Below are positions 41,221 through 50,532 of a stretch of DNA of 57,934 nt, in pieces. The DNA is taken from the NCBI RefSeq assembly GCF_001528745.1, contig NZ_BCNS01000138.1, positions 1 through 57,934 of the forward strand, written 5' to 3'. The notes beneath the pieces were generated by a model, which saw nothing but the letters and a program-made list of their open reading frames with translations, made no database searches and had not been told where the DNA came from. Source of the DNA: Marinobacterium profundum. GTDB taxonomy: Bacteria > Pseudomonadota > Gammaproteobacteria > Pseudomonadales > Balneatricaceae. Position 1 is the first letter of the stretch; each line of letters starts with the position of its first letter. The position numbers and the translations under genes are program-made.

Positions 41221-42251
41221 TGCGACTCAATCCAATCAATCGTCGCAGGCTCGACAATTTTCGCGCCAACAAGCGCGGCTACTGGTCGCTGTGGCTGTTT
41301 GGCGTGCTGTTCTTTGCCAGCCTGTTTGCCGAACTGATCGCCAACGACAGACCGTTGCTGGTGCAGTACCAGGGCGAGCTGTACTGGCCGGTCGTGCAGG
41401 ATTACAGCGAAACCCGCTTTGGCGGCGAGTTCGAGACCCTGGCCGACTTCAAGGACCCCTATATTCAGGATCTGATTCACAACCAGGGCCAGGGCTGGAT
41501 CCTCTGGCCGGCGGTACGCTACAGCTTCGATACGATCAATTACGACCTGTCGGTACCGGCCCCCTCGCCGCCGAGCACCGACAACTGGCTCGGCACCGAT
41601 GATCAGGGCCGCGACGTACTGGCGCGGGTTATCTATGGCTTTCGCGTGTCCGTGCTCTTTGCCCTGGTGCTGACGCTGGCAAGCTCGGTGGTCGGCGTGG
41701 TCGCCGGCGCCGTCCAGGGCTATTACGGCGGCAAGGTGGACCTGCTGTTTCAGCGCTTTATCGAGATCTGGTCTGGCCTGCCGGTGCTCTTCCTGCTGAT
41801 TATCCTGTCGAGCCTGGTGCAGCCCAACTTCTGGTGGCTGCTGGGGATAATGCTGCTGTTTTCCTGGATGAACCTGGTGGATGTGGTACGGGCCGAGTTT
41901 CTGCGTGGCCGCAATCTTGAATATGTCCGCGCCGCCAGAGCCCTGGGCCTGGGTAACCGGCTGATCATGTTCCGTCATATTCTGCCCAACGCCATGGTTG
42001 CCACCCTGACCTTTATGCCCTTTATTTTCAACGGTTCCCTGGTGACCCTCACCGCGCTGGACTTTCTTGGCTTTGGCCTGCCACCGGGGTCTGCCTCCCT
42101 CGGCGAGCTGGTCGCCCAGGGCAAGTCCAACCTGCATGCGCCCTGGCTTGGCATCACAGCATTCTTTGCCTTGGCCATCATGCTGACGCTGCTGATTTTT
42201 ATCGGTGAAGCGGTACGCGACGCCTTCGATTCAAGGAAACTCAAACTGTGA
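41217..42251 (+). CDS. yejE: Peptide ABC transporter permease YejE
   Basis: The 344-residue permease has a long periplasmic segment after helix 1 (about 45-115, including [20 protein letters not shown]), as in YejE, then [20 protein letters not shown] and the ATPase-coupling loop [26 protein letters not shown] codons at 41217 and 41220 are both possible starts. It pairs with YejB to form the channel. Confidence 0.95.
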   Translation: MMRLNPINRRRLDNFRANKRGYWSLWLFGVLFFASLFAELIANDRPLLVQYQGELYWPVVQDYSETRFGGEFETLADFKDPYIQDLIHNQGQGWILWPAVRYSFDTINYDLSVPAPSPPSTDNWLGTDDQGRDVLARVIYGFRVSVLFALVLTLASSVVGVVAGAVQGYYGGKVDLLFQRFIEIWSGLPVLFLLIILSSLVQPNFWWLLGIMLLFSWMNLVDVVRAEFLRGRNLEYVRAARALGLGNRLIMFRHILPNAMVATLTFMPFIFNGSLVTLTALDFLGFGLPPGSASLGELVAQGKSNLHAPWLGITAFFALAIMLTLLIFIGEAVRDAFDSRKLKL

Positions 42252-42309
42252 TGCTGCCCTCTGTATCCCCACACCCGTGCCATCAACCCGCACGCAGGAG
42301 GCTTCCAGC

Positions 42310-43905
42310 ATGAGTGAGACACTGGTCGAGGTCAGTCATCTGTCGGTGCGTTTCGAACAGGATGGCCAGGCCATTGATGCTGTGCGTGACATCAGCTTTA
42401 ACATCCCCCGCGGCCAGACCCTGGCTCTGGTGGGAGAATCCGGCTCCGGCAAGTCCGTAACGGCCCTGTCCATGCTGCGCCTGCTGCCCTATCCGCGGGC
42501 CAGCCACCCCGGTGGCAGCATCCGCTATCAGGGTGAAGATCTGCTGCAGGCCGACGAGCCGCGACTGCGCCAGATTCGCGGCGACCGCATCGGGGTCATC
42601 TTTCAGGAGCCCATGACCTCACTCAACCCGCTGCACACACTGGAAAAGCAGATCGGCGAAACCCTGCTGCTGCACAAGGGTCTGAGCGGCATACAGGCAC
42701 GGCGGCGCATTCTGGAACTGCTGACCCTGGTGGGCCTGCCGGATCCGGCATCGCGCCTTGGCAGCTACCCCCACGAACTGTCCGGTGGCCAGCGCCAGCG
42801 CGTCATGATCGCCATGGCCCTGGCCAATGAACCTGAACTGCTGATCGCCGACGAGCCCACCACAGCACTGGACGTCACTATTCAGGAACAGATCCTGGAG
42901 CTGCTCGCCCGCCTGCAGCAGCAACTCGGCATGGCCATACTGCTGATCACCCACGACCTCAACATAGTGCGCCGCCATGCGCACCGCGTCTGTGTCATGT
43001 ATCAGGGTGAAATTGTCGAGCAGGCCAGCACCGAAGCGCTGTTCGCCGCTCCTGAACATGCCTACACCCGCCGCCTGCTCGATGCCGAGCCCTCGGGCAC
43101 ACCGGCAGAGCCACCCGCAGAGCCGCAGGACATCATTAGCACCAATAACCTGCGGATCTGGTTCCCTGTAAAGAAAGGACTGCTGCAGCGTGTTACAGAA
43201 CACATCAAGGCCGTGGATGGTGTCTCGCTGCAGCTATCCCGCGGCCAGACCCTGGGGGTCGTTGGCGAGTCCGGCAGCGGAAAAACCACCCTGGGCCTGG
43301 CCATACTGCGGCTAATTCGCAGCGAGGGTGACATCCTGCTCGAGGGCAAGAGTATCCAGGGCTTGGCACAAAAGCAGATCAAGCCGCTACGCCGCCAGTT
43401 ACAGGTCGTCTTTCAGGATCCCTATGGCAGCCTGAGCCCGCGCATGCCGATCAGCGATATCATTAATGAGGGCCTCGAAGTCCATGGCATCGGTGAAAAC
43501 GCCGCCGCCCGCGAGCAGTTGATTATCGATGTCTTGCAGGAGGTTGGGCTTGATCCTGCGAGCCGGCACCGCTATCCCCATGAGTTCTCCGGCGGCCAGC
43601 GCCAGCGCGTCGCTATCGCCCGTGCCCTGGTACTCAAACCCAGGCTGATCATTCTGGATGAGCCGACGTCTGCGCTCGATCGAACGGTGCAAAAGCAAAT
43701 TGTGGAGCTGCTGCGCGAACTGCAGCGACGCCATCGACTGAGCTACATATTCATCAGTCACGACCTGGCCGTGGTGCGTGCCCTAAGCCATCAATTGCTG
43801 GTAATGAAACAGGGCAAGGTGGTCGAACAGGGCCCTGCTGCACGCATCTTCGAGCAGCCCGAGCAGGAGTACACCCGCCAACTGCTCAAGGCTGCGTTCC
43901 GCTAA
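42310..43905 (+). CDS. yejF: Peptide ABC transporter double ATPase YejF
   Basis: The 531-residue protein contains two ABC domains. The first has [23 protein letters not shown] and [11 protein letters not shown]; the second has [26 protein letters not shown] and [11 protein letters not shown]. It therefore powers the YejABE importer alone, without separate D and F subunits. I start at MSETLVEV (42310), 8 bases after a strong CAGGAGG site; the frame upstream to 42205 lies in yejE. Confidence 0.95.
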   Translation: MSETLVEVSHLSVRFEQDGQAIDAVRDISFNIPRGQTLALVGESGSGKSVTALSMLRLLPYPRASHPGGSIRYQGEDLLQADEPRLRQIRGDRIGVIFQEPMTSLNPLHTLEKQIGETLLLHKGLSGIQARRRILELLTLVGLPDPASRLGSYPHELSGGQRQRVMIAMALANEPELLIADEPTTALDVTIQEQILELLARLQQQLGMAILLITHDLNIVRRHAHRVCVMYQGEIVEQASTEALFAAPEHAYTRRLLDAEPSGTPAEPPAEPQDIISTNNLRIWFPVKKGLLQRVTEHIKAVDGVSLQLSRGQTLGVVGESGSGKTTLGLAILRLIRSEGDILLEGKSIQGLAQKQIKPLRRQLQVVFQDPYGSLSPRMPISDIINEGLEVHGIGENAAAREQLIIDVLQEVGLDPASRHRYPHEFSGGQRQRVAIARALVLKPRLIILDEPTSALDRTVQKQIVELLRELQRRHRLSYIFISHDLAVVRALSHQLLVMKQGKVVEQGPAARIFEQPEQEYTRQLLKAAFR

Positions 43906-43960
43906 GCCGACAGCTTGCAGCCTTGGCAGCCGTTACTCTTTTCAGATATTGGCCACAGAA

Positions 43961-44002
43961 ACCAAAAAGCCACCAGGGTGAGAGCCCCGGTGGCTTTTTG
44001 GT
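43961..44002 (+). terminator. Terminator of the yejABEF operon
   Basis: Arms beginning ACCAAAAAGCCACC (43961-43974) and ending with its complement (43989-44002) pair fully. Three further G-C pairs lie inside, beyond one mismatch, closing a 6-base loop. TTTTT lies in the distal arm. It lies 55 bases beyond yejF. Confidence 0.88.
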
Positions 44003-44049
44003 AGTGGCAGGCAGGCTCTTACCAAGATACTGCCTGGCGTACAACTGAG

Positions 44050-44077
44050 AAAAAGGCGCCTGCAGTGAGCAGGCACC
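44050..44077 (-). terminator. Probable terminator of ppiD
   Basis: Arms 44055-44063 and 44069-44077 pair over 9 positions (one G-U) with a 5-base loop. On the minus strand U5 follows. It is about 170 bases past the ppiD stop. Confidence 0.7.
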
Positions 44078-44248
44078 CATAGCAACCTGTCGGACTTAAC
44101 ACTGATCTACTGCGGAAAAGCCGAATTTGGTCAATTTATGTACTCTTTTTTGTTAAATAGAACCACTATTCGCCTCAAAAGAGCCCAAAAACTGCCTCAA
44201 ATCGGCCTTTCCCTCGCTACGATCGGTCAAGTCCGACAGGCTGCCAGC

Positions 44249-46147
44249 TCAGTTTTTCTCGATCTCGGCTGCGTCCTTGAGCGTACGCACCAGATCCTGG
44301 TAATCCTGCTGCCCCTGACGACCCGCCAGATATACGCGCATGGCCTTGAGCTCCTCTGCCGACACTGCATCCTCCAGATTCGGCGTCTTAACAGCCTTGA
44401 GTGCCACAATAGCCCGACCGCCGTTGTTCAGCTCCACCGAGGCATAGCTGGCCGCATCGGCCTGCGGTTGCGGCATGCGAAACAGCTCGGCACGCACTTC
44501 GCTCGTCAGGTCCTGGCTGGCGCGACTCACATCGACAAGCTCAATCAGCGACTGATTCTGAGCTGCGGCAAGTTCGGCCATATCCGCGCCCTGCTTCAGC
44601 TGCTCCAGCAGCTCAGCCGCCAGCGTATCAATGCGCGCCGCCGCCTTCTCGTCCAGCAGCTCCTGACGGATCAGATCGGCGACTTCTTCTTGCGTCTGCT
44701 GTCGCGGGCGCAGATGTTCCTGCACCCGAATAACGACGCTACGACCCGTATCCAGCTCGATGGGGGCACTATTGACGCCATCGTTGATCAACTCAGCAGA
44801 AAACGCTGCCGCCAGTACCCGTGGGTTGGCGCTGATGGCATCGCTGCCACCGGCACGACCGAAGGGCTCGCTGGTCTGAATCTCCAGCTGCAACTCTTCG
44901 GCGGGCTCTTCCAGGTTACCAGACGAAAAAGTGACGTCGGCAAGGCGGTCCAGTTGCTCAACATAGCGGCTTTCGCCCTTCTGCGTCAGAATCTGCTCGC
45001 GCAGCTCCGCTTTCATCTCGTCAAGGGACGGCGCTTCGGTCTGGACGATTTTGCCAAGCTTGATCAGGTGATAACCGAACTCGGTACGTACGGGGTCTGA
45101 AACCTCGCCTTCATCCTTCATCGCAAAGAGCGCATCTTCAAAAGGACCGACAAACATGCCCCGGGTATTCAGCCCCAGATCACCACCGCTGGACGCAGAG
45201 CCTGGATCGTCAGAGTTGGCTTCTGCCAGTTCCGCGAAGTCCGCACCCTCATCCAGCTGCTTTTTCAGCGCCTGCGCTTTGGCTTCTGCTGCCGAGGCGT
45301 CCTGATCATCGGACACTTCAATCAGGATATGGGCCGCCTCACGCTCTTCATCAGAACTGAAGCTCCCCAGCACCTGCTGATACTGACCCTGCAACTCGGC
45401 ATCTGTGACGTCGATGTCGCCCAGCAGGTTCGCCTTGTCCAGCAGCAGATAGCGGATGCTAACCTGCTCTTCGGTCTGATACAGATCGCGCTGGGTTTCA
45501 TAGCGCGCAGCTATATCGGCATCGGTCACCTCGATCTGCGCCCGGACAGGGGCCGCTGGCACTTCAAACCAGGCCATGTCACGGGTCTGACGATCCAGCG
45601 CCAACAGGTTGTTTAGCTGGTTGTCGGTGACAAAGGCAGACAACTGATAACCCGACTTCTCCTGCTCGATCAGGGTTTCCCTGCGCAGATAGTCACGGTA
45701 AGTCAGGGGCGTGAGCCCGACATTGCGCAACACCGCCTCGAACTGGTCACGGTTGAAGGTGCCATCAAGCTGGAAGTCACCGGTGCTGACGATCATCTGA
45801 TCGAGCATTTGCGGTGAAATCGCCAGGCCCTGGTCATTAGCAGACTGTACCAGCACCGCGTCATCAATCAGGCGATCCAGCACCATGGCGCGAATCAGAT
45901 TGTCATCCAGTGCAGCGGGGTCAGCATTTGCACCCATCTGAGCCAGCAGCTGACGGCGTTGCAACTCGACGGCACGAAACAGCTCCTGCTCACCGATCTC
46001 TTCACCGTTAACGGTCGCCGGTGCCTTGGTGCCTGTTGTCAGGCTGACGAGCGACTCAACGCCGAACAAGGCGAAGGTCACGACGATCAGACCCACAATT
46101 ACTTTAGCTACGATACTTTGGGAATTGTCCCTGATGGACTGCAACAT
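44249..46147 (-). CDS. ppiD: Periplasmic folding chaperone PpiD
   Basis: PpiD is a SecYEG-associated chaperone for exported proteins. The 632-residue protein has one N-terminal helix (VIVGLIVVTFALFGVESLV, about 17-35), a SurA-like chaperone part (SurA_N-like), a parvulin domain (about 265-365: AAHILIEVSDD, GGDLGLNTRGMFVGPFEDALF, FGYHLIKLGK) and a C-terminal chaperone part. E. coli PpiD has 623 residues. It lies downstream of lon-hupB, the usual order. A terminator-like hairpin stands in its leader. Confidence 0.95.
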   Translation of the reverse strand: MLQSIRDNSQSIVAKVIVGLIVVTFALFGVESLVSLTTGTKAPATVNGEEIGEQELFRAVELQRRQLLAQMGANADPAALDDNLIRAMVLDRLIDDAVLVQSANDQGLAISPQMLDQMIVSTGDFQLDGTFNRDQFEAVLRNVGLTPLTYRDYLRRETLIEQEKSGYQLSAFVTDNQLNNLLALDRQTRDMAWFEVPAAPVRAQIEVTDADIAARYETQRDLYQTEEQVSIRYLLLDKANLLGDIDVTDAELQGQYQQVLGSFSSDEEREAAHILIEVSDDQDASAAEAKAQALKKQLDEGADFAELAEANSDDPGSASSGGDLGLNTRGMFVGPFEDALFAMKDEGEVSDPVRTEFGYHLIKLGKIVQTEAPSLDEMKAELREQILTQKGESRYVEQLDRLADVTFSSGNLEEPAEELQLEIQTSEPFGRAGGSDAISANPRVLAAAFSAELINDGVNSAPIELDTGRSVVIRVQEHLRPRQQTQEEVADLIRQELLDEKAAARIDTLAAELLEQLKQGADMAELAAAQNQSLIELVDVSRASQDLTSEVRAELFRMPQPQADAASYASVELNNGGRAIVALKAVKTPNLEDAVSAEELKAMRVYLAGRQGQQDYQDLVRTLKDAAEIEKN

Positions 46148-46610
46148 GCTGAATCCAAAAATTCAAATGTACGAGATTAAAAAAAAAGCGCATTCAAATC
46201 GAATACGCCTTTTTTGTATTAGTTGGTACAAAAACGCATTTTGTATTTCTGCACCAAAACCGGACCAGCGACTGCTCGAAATACAACCGCTTGTTCCCCT
46301 GCGTATCCCGAAATGAAGAATCTAACTGGTCGATATTTAACCACTCAAATTCTGCATACGTACGATGAAGACTTAATTAACACTCGACATCTCACACCGT
46401 TAAAATACTTCAGCAAAAAGGTGACAATATTTACACCTGATTACAATGGAAACAGCAATGAATAAATAGACTGCTGCTTCTGTATCCGGGCTACGGAAAA
46501 CGGAGCAGGCAGACCCGAACCATTTTCCTGCACAGCTCCAGCTAAAGACTCAGGATCCTGCCTGGACAGGATACTCGCCATTGCCGAAGGCTCGCTCCGC
46601 GATCAAATCC
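46148..46610. other. AT-rich region between hupB and ppiD
   Basis: No gene is supported in these 463 bases. From about 46150 to 46460 the base composition is clearly more A/T-rich than the surroundings. It contains a hairpin with flanking A and T runs (46179-46215) and probably the ppiD promoter. The rest, 46461-46610, is the hupB 3' region. It has a short inverted repeat (ATCCTG/CAGGAT near 46557-46574) but no clear terminator. Confidence 0.55.
46179..46215. terminator. Terminator-like hairpin upstream of ppiD
   Basis: An 8-bp stem (GCGCATTC with GAATACGC, one G-U) and 5-base loop are flanked by A9 and T6, so it works as a terminator in either direction. It lies only 32 bases before the ppiD start codon on the minus strand. 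It could end hupB transcripts or attenuate ppiD. Confidence 0.7.
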
Positions 46611-46886
46611 TTACTTGTTTACTGCGTCTTTCAGAGCCTTGCCCGGCTTGAAAGTCGGCAGAGTCGCCGCTGCAATCTCAATCGGCTGACCAGTTTGCGG
46701 GTTACGGCCGGTGCGCGCTGCGCGCTCTTTGACACCGAAGGTACCAAATCCAACCAGAGCGACAGAGTCACCTTTTTGCAGAGCGCCAGAGATGCTTTCC
46801 AGAGCAGAGTCCAATGCACGGCCAGCAGCTGCTTTTGGAATGTCAGCAGAAGCTGCAATAGCATCAATCAGTTCAGACTTATTCAC
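46611..46886 (-). CDS. hupB: DNA-binding protein HU-beta
   Basis: HU is a dimeric nucleoid protein that bends DNA. The 91-residue protein begins [16 protein letters not shown] and has the core [24 protein letters not shown], whose proline in the RNPQTG arm inserts into DNA. It lies between lon and ppiD, as in E. coli, and has its own strong promoter (46959-46988). Confidence 0.97.
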   Translation of the reverse strand: MNKSELIDAIAASADIPKAAAGRALDSALESISGALQKGDSVALVGFGTFGVKERAARTGRNPQTGQPIEIAAATLPTFKPGKALKDAVNK

Positions 46887-46958
46887 GATGTTCCCCTTGA
46901 ATCCAATTCGTTAAGTTCTTATGTACCGTAGTCCATGCCCAGCAAGACGATCAGGCAC

Positions 46959-46988
46959 TTTATACCAACTGGCAGAAACGGCTGTCAA
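46959..46988 (-). promoter_or_regulatory. Sigma-70 promoter of hupB
   Basis: On the minus strand TTGACA (46988-46983) and TATAAA (46964-46959) are 18 bases apart, near consensus. Transcription would start near 46952, giving a leader of about 65 bases. hupB can thus be expressed independently of lon. Confidence 0.8.
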
Positions 46989-47022
46989 GCAGACGCCACG
47001 CGGTTTCTGCCGATGTTGCCGA

Positions 47023-49452
47023 TTAATGAGTCTTTATTTGTCCAGACTCATCCTTCACCGTTTTTTTATCTGAAGCCACCGGCTCCTTCAGATCATCTTC
47101 ACGCGGTTTGGGCTGGTATTTGAGAGCAATATCCAGTACGTCGTCAATCCATTTAACGGCTTTTATTTCCAGATCCGCCTTAATGTTATCCGGTATTTCC
47201 TTCAAATCACGCTCATTTTCCTGCGGGATAATTACCGTACGAATGCCACCACGGTGTGCCGCCAGCAGTTTTTCCTTGAGCCCGCCGATCGGCAACACCT
47301 GCCCACGCAGCGTGATTTCACCGGTCATGGCGACGTCCGCCCGCACCGGAATTCCGGTCAGTACCGACACCAGCGCGGTGCACATGCCAACACCTGCACT
47401 GGGACCATCCTTGGGCGTAGCACCTTCCGGAACATGGATGTGAATATCGCTTTTTTCGTGGAAGTCCGCCGCAATACCCAGACTTTGGGCGCGACTGCGT
47501 ACTACTGTCAGCGCCGCCTGAATAGACTCTTTCATCACATCGCCCAGACAACCAGTGGTCACCTGACGCCCCTTGCCAGCCACAACAGCCGCCTCAATGC
47601 TGAGGATTTCGCCACCCACCTGAGTCCAGGCCAGACCGGTCACATGACCCACCTGATCCTCTTCCTCTGCGATGCCAAAACTGTGCCTGCGCACACCACT
47701 GTAGTGCTCCAGCTCATCGCCGCCAATGACCCGCGTCTCGCCCTTGAACTGCCCCAGGGACAGCTCCTTGACCAGCTTGCGACAGATCTTGGCGATCTCG
47801 CGCTCCAGGCCTCGCACGCCGGCTTCGCGGGTATAGTAGCGAATCAGGTGCGTGATGGCTTCATCGCAGATCTCAATTTCGGATGATTTGAGACCATTTT
47901 GCGACAACTGCTTGGTCACCAGGTACTTGCGGGCGATATTGAGCTTTTCGTCTTCGGTGTAACCTGGAATGCGGATGATTTCCATGCGATCCAGCAATGG
48001 CCCTGGAATATTCATGGAGTTCGAGGTGCACACGAACATTACATCGGACAGATCGAAATCCACTTCCATGTAATGATCGTTAAAGGTGCTGTTCTGTTCC
48101 GGATCCAGCACTTCCAGCAACGCCGATGCCGGATCTCCGCGCTGATCCATGCCCATTTTGTCGACTTCATCCAGCAGGAACAGCGGATTCTTGACACCCA
48201 CCTTGCACATTTTCTGAATCAGCTTGCCCGGCATGGAACCGATATAGGTACGGCGGTGACCGCGAATCTCGGCCTCATCCCGCACGCCACCCAGCGCCAT
48301 GCGCACGTACTCGCGGTTGGTAGCACGCGCAATAGAGCGGCCCAGGGACGTCTTGCCGACCCCCGGAGGCCCCACCAGACACAGAATAGGCCCCTTGAGT
48401 TTGCGCACCCGTTTCTGCACAGCCAGGTACTCAAGAATACGATCCTTCACTTCCGCCAGACCGTAGTGATCCTCGTTGAGGATTTTCTCGGCCCGTTTCA
48501 TGTCATGCCGCACCTTGGAGCGCTTGGCCCAGGGAACCTGCAGCATCCAGTCGATATAACCGCGCACCACCGTAGCCTCAGCCGACATCGGTGACATCAT
48601 CTTAAGCTTGTTATACTCGCCCAGCGTCTTGTCGTAGGCTTCTTTGGGCATGCCCGCACCATCGATACGGCGCTTGAGCTCATCCATGTCATTGGTGCCG
48701 GACTCGTCCAGATCACCGAGTTCTTTCTGAATGGCCTTCATCTGCTCATTCAGGTAGTACTCGCGCTGGCTCTTCTCCATCTGCTTCTTGACCCGGCCGC
48801 GGATGCGTTTCTCCACCTCAACCAGATCAATTTCAGACTCCATCAGCGCCATCAAATGCTCGAGACGTTTATGGTTATCCAGCATTTCGAGAATATGCTG
48901 TTTCTCATCCAGCTTGAGCGACATGTGTGCCGCGATGGTATCGGCCAAGCGGCCAATATCATCGATATTCTGCAGCGATGTCAGCACTTCGGTTGGAATT
49001 TTCTTGTTGACCTGAATAAACCGCTCGAACTGATCCAGTGCCGTGCGCTTGTAGATTTCAGATTCAGCGGGATCGGTATCTTCAACCTTGAGCACCGAAA
49101 CACGGGCGGTAAAGCTGTCGTCTGTCTGATGGAAGCTTTCAATATTGGCGCGGTAATCGCCTTCCACCAGCACCTTGATGGTGCCATCCGGTAATTTGAG
49201 CATCTGCAGCACGGATGCAACGGTACCAACCTCGAACAGCCCTTCGGCCACAGGCTCGTCGTCGGATGCATTTTTCTGTGCGACCAGCAATATTTCCTTG
49301 TTGCTGCTCATGGCCGCTTCGAGGGCCTGAATAGACTTTTCACGACCAACGAACAGCGGAATGACCATGTGCGGATAGACGACGACGTCGCGCAGCGGCA
49401 ATACCGGAAGCTCGATGGCTACAGCATCCTCTTTTGCTTCAATCTGATCCAT
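47023..49452 (-). CDS. lon: ATP-dependent protease Lon
   Basis: Lon degrades misfolded and regulatory proteins. The 809-residue protein has the N-terminal substrate domain (LPVLPLRDVVVYPHMVIPLFVGR), an AAA+ module with GPPGVGKTSLG and a Walker B at PLFLLDEVDKMG, and a protease domain with the catalytic Ser in PKDGPSAGVGM and Lys in the later GGLKEKLLAA part. I start at MDQIEAKEDAV (49452); the frame upstream to 49530 overlaps the promoter. A heat-shock promoter lies about 80 bases upstream. The C-terminus (about 30 residues, acidic and basic) is longer than in E. coli (784). Confidence 0.96.
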   Translation of the reverse strand: MDQIEAKEDAVAIELPVLPLRDVVVYPHMVIPLFVGREKSIQALEAAMSSNKEILLVAQKNASDDEPVAEGLFEVGTVASVLQMLKLPDGTIKVLVEGDYRANIESFHQTDDSFTARVSVLKVEDTDPAESEIYKRTALDQFERFIQVNKKIPTEVLTSLQNIDDIGRLADTIAAHMSLKLDEKQHILEMLDNHKRLEHLMALMESEIDLVEVEKRIRGRVKKQMEKSQREYYLNEQMKAIQKELGDLDESGTNDMDELKRRIDGAGMPKEAYDKTLGEYNKLKMMSPMSAEATVVRGYIDWMLQVPWAKRSKVRHDMKRAEKILNEDHYGLAEVKDRILEYLAVQKRVRKLKGPILCLVGPPGVGKTSLGRSIARATNREYVRMALGGVRDEAEIRGHRRTYIGSMPGKLIQKMCKVGVKNPLFLLDEVDKMGMDQRGDPASALLEVLDPEQNSTFNDHYMEVDFDLSDVMFVCTSNSMNIPGPLLDRMEIIRIPGYTEDEKLNIARKYLVTKQLSQNGLKSSEIEICDEAITHLIRYYTREAGVRGLEREIAKICRKLVKELSLGQFKGETRVIGGDELEHYSGVRRHSFGIAEEEDQVGHVTGLAWTQVGGEILSIEAAVVAGKGRQVTTGCLGDVMKESIQAALTVVRSRAQSLGIAADFHEKSDIHIHVPEGATPKDGPSAGVGMCTALVSVLTGIPVRADVAMTGEITLRGQVLPIGGLKEKLLAAHRGGIRTVIIPQENERDLKEIPDNIKADLEIKAVKWIDDVLDIALKYQPKPREDDLKEPVASDKKTVKDESGQIKTH

Positions 49453-49530
49453 GTGGATGATGCCTCTTTGCAGAGCATCCGCCCCGAGCGCTGGCGAATG
49501 CGGGAACCTTGGAAATAATGGTAATACCAA

Positions 49531-49559
49531 TCAATGGGGCTGGAGCATCGAAAAACAAG
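49531..49559 (-). promoter_or_regulatory. Heat-shock (sigma-32) promoter of lon
   Basis: On the minus strand CTTGTTT (49559-49553) is followed after 13 bases by CCCCATTGA (49539-49531). The sigma-32 consensus is CTTGAAA, 11-16 bases, CCCCATNT. The -10 match is near perfect and the -35 keeps CTTG. lon is a sigma-32 target in E. coli. Confidence 0.75.
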
Positions 49560-49710
49560 CAATACCCTGAAAAAAACCCCATATCAATGGCTTTGACTCA
49601 CCCTGGACCACAAAAACCGCAGGCTACAGGACAGAACCCCGCTTACTGCACCACAGTACAATGGCGCAGACTCCGTTATAGCAGCAACCGGGGAGACAGG
49701 ACAACGGCCC

Positions 49711-49745
49711 AAAAAAAACGGGGCCCTGGCATTCAGGGCCCCGTT
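49711..49745 (-). terminator. Terminator of nfuA
   Basis: A perfect 12-bp stem (AACGGGGCCCTG and complement) with 5-base loop is followed by U8 on the minus strand, 12 bases past the nfuA stop codon. Confidence 0.92.
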
Positions 49746-49757
49746 CCGGATAACAAC

Positions 49758-50351
49758 TTACTTATAGTAGGCTTTATCGGTCTTGCTGTGATCGGTTTCA
49801 TCACGTACGGCGATCAGGCCAGGAACACGCTCAAGCAGCGTTTTCTCGACGCCGTCCTTGAGGGTCATGTCCACCGCACTACAGCCCTGGCAGCCACCGC
49901 CAAACTTGAGCACGGCGATGTGGCCGTTTTCCTCTTCCACCAGTTCTACCAGCTTGACCTCGCCACCGTGGCTGGCCAGCCCCGGGTTCACATCGGAATA
50001 CAGAATGTAATTGATCTGCTCTTCCATTGGGCTGTCGGCAGACACCTTGGGTACCTTGGCGTTAGGCGCCTTGATGGTCAGCTGACCACCCATGCGATCT
50101 TCGGCGAAATCGATCATGGCTTCTTCAAGGTACGGCAGGCTGTTGCGCTCCAGATAGAAGCGGATCAGCGTCAGCTCCAGCAACTCGTCATCCGCAACCA
50201 CCTCGTCAGGACGGCAATACGCCAGACAGGTTTCAGCATAAGGCGTGCCCGGCTGGGTGACGAACATCCGCACGGACATGCCTTCAGCGTCCTGCTTTGC
50301 CAGCAGATCAGCCAGATATTTTTCAGCACTTTCGGTAACCGTGATATTCAT
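49758..50351 (-). CDS. nfuA: Fe-S biogenesis protein NfuA
   Basis: NfuA carries 4Fe-4S clusters to target enzymes, especially under iron or oxidative stress. The 197-residue protein joins an A-type-like N-terminal domain, degenerate for cluster ligands, to a C-terminal Nfu domain with [15 protein letters not shown] (C154-x2-C157). E. coli NfuA has 191 residues. It is divergent from the MATE gene. Confidence 0.96.
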   Translation of the reverse strand: MNITVTESAEKYLADLLAKQDAEGMSVRMFVTQPGTPYAETCLAYCRPDEVVADDELLELTLIRFYLERNSLPYLEEAMIDFAEDRMGGQLTIKAPNAKVPKVSADSPMEEQINYILYSDVNPGLASHGGEVKLVELVEEENGHIAVLKFGGGCQGCSAVDMTLKDGVEKTLLERVPGLIAVRDETDHSKTDKAYYK

Positions 50352-50477
50352 GGGAATTACTGGACTCCTACTTCACAAACTGACAGGTGATGGCCTAATA
50401 AATCGAAGGATACACGCAATCTAATTCCGAGTAAATTGATCAGCTATTATGACCATCCCCCACCGCCGGCATAAGTC

Positions 50478-50486
50478 TGCTAGAAT
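50478..50486 (+). promoter_or_regulatory. Extended -10 promoter of the MATE gene
   Basis: TGCTAGAAT contains an extended -10 (TGNTAGAAT) about 47 bases before the chosen ATG at 50533. No clear -35 box is present, which is usual for extended -10 promoters. A similar TGTTAGAAT precedes rlmD. Confidence 0.5.
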
Positions 50487-50532
50487 TGCCGCCTCTTTTT
50501 TCACCGCCCATACAGCCCGCAAACCACGCCCG

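Larger units (their letters stand above)
43906..44248. other. Intergenic region yejF-ppiD
   Basis: This 343-base gap between convergent genes holds the yejF terminator (43961-44002) and a likely ppiD terminator (44050-44077). I see nothing further between 44078 and 44248. Short frames there are not supported. Confidence 0.6.
49453..49757. other. Intergenic region lon-nfuA
   Basis: These 305 bases hold the lon promoter (49531-49559) and the nfuA terminator (49711-49745). Nothing else is recognisable between 49560 and 49710. Confidence 0.65.

Noticed and set aside
46223-46465. 80-codon plus-strand frame in the ppiD leader
   Set aside because: No ribosome-binding site, odd composition, and located in a terminator- and promoter-bearing gap.
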